From: Dyadobacter sp. CY261
Lineage (GTDB): Bacteria; Bacteroidota; Bacteroidia; Cytophagales; Spirosomataceae
Direction of reading: 5' to 3'
DNA: 64,000 nt
Assembly (NCBI RefSeq): GCF_021440085.1
Contig: NZ_JAKCPW010000002.1
Coordinates: 186,001 to 250,000 of the forward strand
Under the pieces are notes generated by a model. That model made no database searches, was not told where the DNA came from, and saw only the letters and a program-made list of their open reading frames with translations. The position numbers and the translations under genes are program-made. Of this stretch, positions 62,033 to 64,000 are shown in pieces (positions within the stretch are counted from its first letter, which is position 1; every line of letters begins with the position of its first letter).

Positions 62033-62816
62033 CTACCAGAATTTCGCCTTTAAGGTACAGTTGCGCCTGGCCGCCGATAAAAACGCGTTCCCCGGAGAGC
62101 TCGCATTTCAGAAATCCGCCGCGGCGTGAGAGCTGTCTTGCTGTCAGTTTTGTCTTGGAAAGTTTTTCGGCCCAGTAGGGGATCAATGTAGTATGTGCAG
62201 AGCCGGTTACAGGGTCTTCATCGATGCCGGATTGCGGTGCAAAAAAGCGTGAAACAAAATCCACCTCTTCGCCCGCCGCAGTAACGATCACGCCACGTGC
62301 GGGAATAGTTGAAAGGATGATAATGTCCAAATCAAGGTTCTTGACAACATCCTCGGATTCGAGCACGACCAGATAATCGGTTTTGCCCTTGTAAACTTCC
62401 ACCAGCGTGGTGCTTTTCAAACTTTCTACCAATCCCGGAGGTGGAACGGCGATGTGGTATTGGTCTACCGGAAAGTTTAGCGTAAGCCAGTCTTCCTTGC
62501 AGTCGACGGTTAAAACCCCGCTTCTCGATTCGAAATTAATCGAATGCCCTTCATAGTTCTGAACATTGAATATCACATATGCTGCGGCAAGTGTGGCATG
62601 CCCGCAAAGCTCGACTTCTACGAGTGGCGTAAACCAGCGGATATGAAAGCCTGATTCTGTCGGGACGTAAAATGCAGTTTCGGCCAGGTTGTTTTCGGCG
62701 GCAATGGCGAGCATTGTTTCCTCGGGTAGCCATTGTTCCAATGGGACTACCGCGGCAGGGTTTCCACCAAACAACTTGTCGGTAAAAGCGTCGATCTGGT
62801 ATATGGGAAGTTTCAT
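62028..62816 (-). CDS. PhzF-family isomerase-like protein
   Basis: A 262-residue protein of the PhzF family (diaminopimelate epimerase fold). ATG 62816 gives MKLPIYQIDAFTDKLFGGNP, the standard start. Conserved elements: ENNLAETAFYVP with the catalytic Glu near residue 46, ELCGHATLAAAYVIF, and the second-lobe DEDPVTGSAHTTLIPYWAEK. It may catalyse an isomerisation or epimerisation of a small metabolite; phenazine synthesis is not implied because no other phz genes are near. Its stop falls inside the 14-bp repeat. Confidence 0.92.
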   Translation of the reverse strand: MKLPIYQIDAFTDKLFGGNPAAVVPLEQWLPEETMLAIAAENNLAETAFYVPTESGFHIRWFTPLVEVELCGHATLAAAYVIFNVQNYEGHSINFESRSGVLTVDCKEDWLTLNFPVDQYHIAVPPPGLVESLKSTTLVEVYKGKTDYLVVLESEDVVKNLDLDIIILSTIPARGVIVTAAGEEVDFVSRFFAPQSGIDEDPVTGSAHTTLIPYWAEKLSKTKLTARQLSRRGGFLKCELSGERVFIGGQAQLYLKGEILVD

Positions 62817-62941
62817 GGAAGTCAAATGGGCTTGGTGATGGCAATGTATTAAAAATATCTGCTACGGGAAGATTTTCTTATTAATTTTTAATATAATTTA
62901 TTGGAAATAGATAAATCCAAACCGCTAGCTGGCTAATCTGG

Positions 62942-64000
62942 TTAGCGGTTCCGGTTTTTCATGCGGAGATAGACACCGTTTGTCCAGCCGAATCCCTCCT
63001 GCACTTCATATTCTCCTCCACCCGCAGTCAGGTTGGTGTCCGACACATTATATTTTTCGAGCATCCTACCCGAGTGCCTGAACTCTTTCTCGATGAGGTT
63101 CAGCCATTCATCGCTTAGTTCATTGGCGGTTCGGTGGAAATTATAGTTGCGTAAGCCTTTGTAAACGATCCACTGCAGCGGCGGCCAGCCGTTAGGCGCA
63201 TCCCATTGCTGGCCGGTGCGTATCATCGTCGTGAGTAACCCGCCCGATTTTAAGAAGTTCAACCGTATGTAAGCTCTCACATAATGCGAATGGGGCTTTG
63301 GAGCAAGTTTGAAAAACAACGGAAATGCTCCTGCAATGGTAATGGAATTGGTAAAATCCTGCTTCTTGAAATCAAAATCCATATAATAATGCCTCGATTC
63401 GTCCCAGAAGTACTTCTGAATGGCTATATTCCTTTGCCTCGCTTTCTCTTCATAAAGCAAATGCATACGCCTGTTATCACAAAGCAGATAGGCTTCCGCC
63501 AATGTTTTTTCAAGATGGTGAAGGAGGCAATTCAGGTCGATCGGCAGAATATCCGTTGTATGGATCGAAGCAAAGTCGGTTTCATCCGAAAACCACCGGC
63601 TGCTGAAATCCCAACCGGATTCGGCGGCCGCGCGAATGTGACGGAACAGTTCTTCGGGTGGCATGCCATATTTTTCCTGAGCTTCGTGTGCGAGTTCGGT
63701 ATCCTCAATGTGCGATTCGGGGCGTGGGGTGGCCTTGTCGTCCCAATATCGGTTCAATATGGCTCCGTCGGGCAAATGCACGAGGCGGCGGTGCGCAGTG
63801 AAAGGCTCGGCGGGTTCATGGCCACCGTCCATCCAGTAGTCGTATTCTTTCTGCATTTGGGGAAGGTATCGTTTCAATACCTTTTTGCCCTCCATTTCGC
63901 TGTAAAGCCGCACCATTAAGGAAAAGAACGGCGGCTGCGAGCGGCTTAAATAATAGGTGCGGTTGGCGGTTGGTATAAAACCCAATGTATCGATCAGGTA
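62942..64000 (-). CDS. Trehalase-like glycoside hydrolase (GH37), 5' end outside the window
   Basis: The visible 352 residues are the C-terminal two thirds of a GH37 trehalase, which hydrolyses alpha,alpha-trehalose to glucose. At the right edge the frame reads YLIDTLGFIPTANRTYYLSR, the usual region after the N-terminal motif. Family motifs follow: SQPPFFSLMV, RAAAESGWDFSSRWF, the signature QQWDAPNGWPPLQW and the closing GGGEYEVQEGFGWTNGV. The start codon and N-terminal part lie beyond position 64000. The start of the gene cannot be judged, so a signal peptide is unknown. Confidence 0.93.
   Translation of the reverse strand, partial: YLIDTLGFIPTANRTYYLSRSQPPFFSLMVRLYSEMEGKKVLKRYLPQMQKEYDYWMDGGHEPAEPFTAHRRLVHLPDGAILNRYWDDKATPRPESHIEDTELAHEAQEKYGMPPEELFRHIRAAAESGWDFSSRWFSDETDFASIHTTDILPIDLNCLLHHLEKTLAEAYLLCDNRRMHLLYEEKARQRNIAIQKYFWDESRHYYMDFDFKKQDFTNSITIAGAFPLFFKLAPKPHSHYVRAYIRLNFLKSGGLLTTMIRTGQQWDAPNGWPPLQWIVYKGLRNYNFHRTANELSDEWLNLIEKEFRHSGRMLEKYNVSDTNLTAGGGEYEVQEGFGWTNGVYLRMKNRNR

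Noticed and set aside
62028..62816. Phenazine biosynthesis locus suggested by PhzF
   Set aside because: No other phz gene is present, and PhzF-like proteins are widespread without phenazines.

Overview
The window looks like chromosomal DNA of a member of the Bacteroidota, most likely order Cytophagales and probably a Dyadobacter-like organism (genus is inference). Reasons: a SusC/SusD pair, two proteins with the type B sorting domain of the type IX secretion system (T9SS), DUF5686, DUF4920, DUF5618 and OMP_b-brl_3 families, no Shine-Dalgarno dependence, several TAnnTTTG -7 boxes, and a base composition near 50% GC with AT-rich gaps. I see no rRNA, tRNA, CRISPR array, prophage or intact insertion sequence.

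Layout. 0.6-8.0 kb: a four-gene SusC/SusD import locus with two accessory lipoproteins, then a secreted M20 amidohydrolase. 8.0-13.3 kb (minus): SDR, LD-carboxypeptidase, DciA-like DUF721 protein and a GH3/beta-lactamase fusion, a set suggesting peptidoglycan turnover; just upstream is a broken UPF0175/PIN toxin-antitoxin module. 13.8-19.8 kb (minus): chromate transporter, 2OG-Fe(II) oxygenase, secreted sugar isomerase-like protein and a catalytic/non-catalytic M16 peptidase pair. 19.9-33.2 kb: EEP phosphatase, FAN1-like VRR-NUC nuclease, pgk, an OMP_b-brl_3 receptor divergent from guaA, DUF1328 peptide, M1 peptidase, DUF5686 protein. 33.4-36.2 kb: FrnE-type DsbA protein, nitroreductase with divergent HxlR regulator, retropepsin-like protease. 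36.4-41.8 kb is the accessory part: a T9SS protein, a decayed aminotransferase plus DMT exporter, the tail of an IS3-family element joined to a fragment of a second HxlR gene, and an acyltransferase. 41.9-64 kb: fbaA, a CNNM-like membrane protein operon, class A beta-lactamase, ABC ATPase, a 1153-residue T9SS protein, DUF4920, a double SGNH hydrolase, menA, glutathione peroxidase, argS, pyrR, pth, an OmpA-family protein, a DMT exporter, PhzF and a trehalase cut by the right edge.

The most unusual signal is not a gene. In four places, directly 3' of minus-strand genes, there are arrays of a five-base unit (C/T)TGA(C/T) repeated at 8-10 bp, mostly 10 bp (near 9.85, 16.05, 34.2 and 53.2 kb). Two form inverted arms, one of them a perfect 19-bp hairpin. 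I know of no named family with this structure.

Many starts were moved inward from the longest possible reading frame to the methionine that begins a signal peptide or the conserved domain. Several frameshifts lie in short A-runs, so a sequencing error must be excluded for those with a single lesion.
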